Positions 63,684 to 64,000 of a stretch of DNA of 64,000 bases are shown here, in pieces. The notes beneath the pieces were generated by a model. That model did no database searches, was not told where the DNA came from, and saw only the letters and a program-made list of their open reading frames with translations. The position numbers and the translations under genes are program-made. Location of the stretch: contig JBQTJX010000021.1 in assembly GCA_052386675.1 (NCBI GenBank), forward strand, positions 62,001-126,000, in the 5' to 3' direction. How positions within the stretch are numbered: the stretch's first letter is position 1; every line of letters starts with the position of its first letter. The DNA comes from RBG-16-66-20 sp052386675 (GTDB lineage: Bacteria; Pseudomonadota; Gammaproteobacteria; Burkholderiales; SG8-39).

Positions 63684-64000
63684 AGCTTCACTTCGAACCC
63701 AATCTCGACTACCAGCTTCAGGCAATCGAGGCGGTCTGCGATCTGTTCAGAGGGCAGGAGATATGCCGCACCGAATTTACGGTCACGCGCGACGTGGCGG
63801 ACCCGCAGACGCGCCTTGCGTTTGCGGAGAACGACCTGGGTGTCGGCAATCGGCTGACGCTGCTGGACGATCAGGTGCTCAAGAACCTCGCCGACATCCA
63901 GCTCCGCCACGGCCTGCCGCCCTCCGGGACGCTTGCCTCCGGCGACTTCACTGTGGAGATGGAGACTGGCACCGGCAAGACCTACGTCTACCTGCGTACG
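63680..64000 (+). CDS. res: Type III restriction enzyme subunit Res, N-terminal part (runs off window)
   Basis: The frame begins ATG 63680 overlapping the darG stop and stays open to the last base (107 codons). MKLHFEPNLDYQLQAIEAVC, DLFRGQEIC... and the ATP-binding loop FTVEMETGTGKTYVYLRT at the edge match the N-terminus of Res subunits of type III restriction enzymes. Res is an SF2 translocase/nuclease that works with Mod. The rest, including the nuclease domain, lies beyond the window. Confidence 0.92.
   Translation, partial: MKLHFEPNLDYQLQAIEAVCDLFRGQEICRTEFTVTRDVADPQTRLAFAENDLGVGNRLTLLDDQVLKNLADIQLRHGLPPSGTLASGDFTVEMETGTGKTYVYLRT

Noticed and set aside
53085..64000. DISARM or BREX assignment for the defence operon
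   Set aside because: No DrmA/DrmB/DUF1998 or BrxA/B/C/PglZ genes are seen; Mod, Res and the DUF4391-linked helicase fit a type III-like arrangement better.

Overview
The window is high-GC DNA from what looks like a betaproteobacterium, most likely Burkholderiales or a relative. The reasons are the gene repertoire (TetR-fadE-fadI-fadJ operon, kynA-kynU, TAXI-type solute-binding protein, MnmC, ParE/ParC, a cysteine-free glutaredoxin-like protein), frequent GTG starts with 4-base overlaps, and dispersed GGGTCAGACCC / GGGACAGWCCACG palindromic repeats. This placement is inference; there is no rRNA, and I saw no tRNA.

Bases 1-31,800 are chromosomal metabolism: a CoA-transferase divergent from an APH-kinase/acyl-CoA dehydrogenase pair; tryptophan catabolism (kynA, kynU) divergent from a glutathione S-transferase and a MarC membrane protein; a fatty-acid beta-oxidation block on the minus strand (TetR, fadE, fadI, fadJ, thioesterase, hydrolase) with a palindromic PsrA-type operator in front of the TetR gene; an ATM1-type ABC exporter; a PBP7-like peptidase; EgtD; an IclR regulator divergent from an FMN alpha-hydroxy-acid dehydrogenase; a CDF transporter; MnmC; MscS; NhaA; and a plus-strand catabolic run (mmsA, methyltransferase, metallo-hydrolase lipoprotein, TAXI protein, enoyl-CoA hydratase, enolase-superfamily enzyme).

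Bases 31,800-52,800 mix core genes (parE, parC, diguanylate cyclase, arfB, an RNase D-like exonuclease, ybbN, a molybdenum hydroxylase subunit) with a dense series of toxin-antitoxin-like modules: PIN/RHH, two nucleotidyltransferase/HEPN pairs, a solitary PIN, two HigBA pairs, AbrB/PIN and a DUF4258 protein. Several have palindromes abutting the start codon. The same stretch carries six copies of a REP-like repeat family, a gene remnant, and a 28-residue membrane peptide whose Shine-Dalgarno sequence lies in a hairpin.

From about 53,000 to the end is a defence island of visibly lower GC: a PD-(D/E)XK-like protein, then a tightly coupled operon of SNF2-type helicase, DUF4391 protein, DUF262/HNH nuclease, type III methyltransferase (Mod), DarT, DarG and the start of a type III restriction subunit (Res). 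The toxin DarT and antitoxin DarG sit between mod and res, so DNA modification, GmrSD-like nuclease activity and DNA ADP-ribosylation appear to be expressed together.

Across the window four copies of a palindromic element, ATGT-N3-CGATCG-N3-ACAT, recur; two lie between convergent gene ends. I do not recognise this element.
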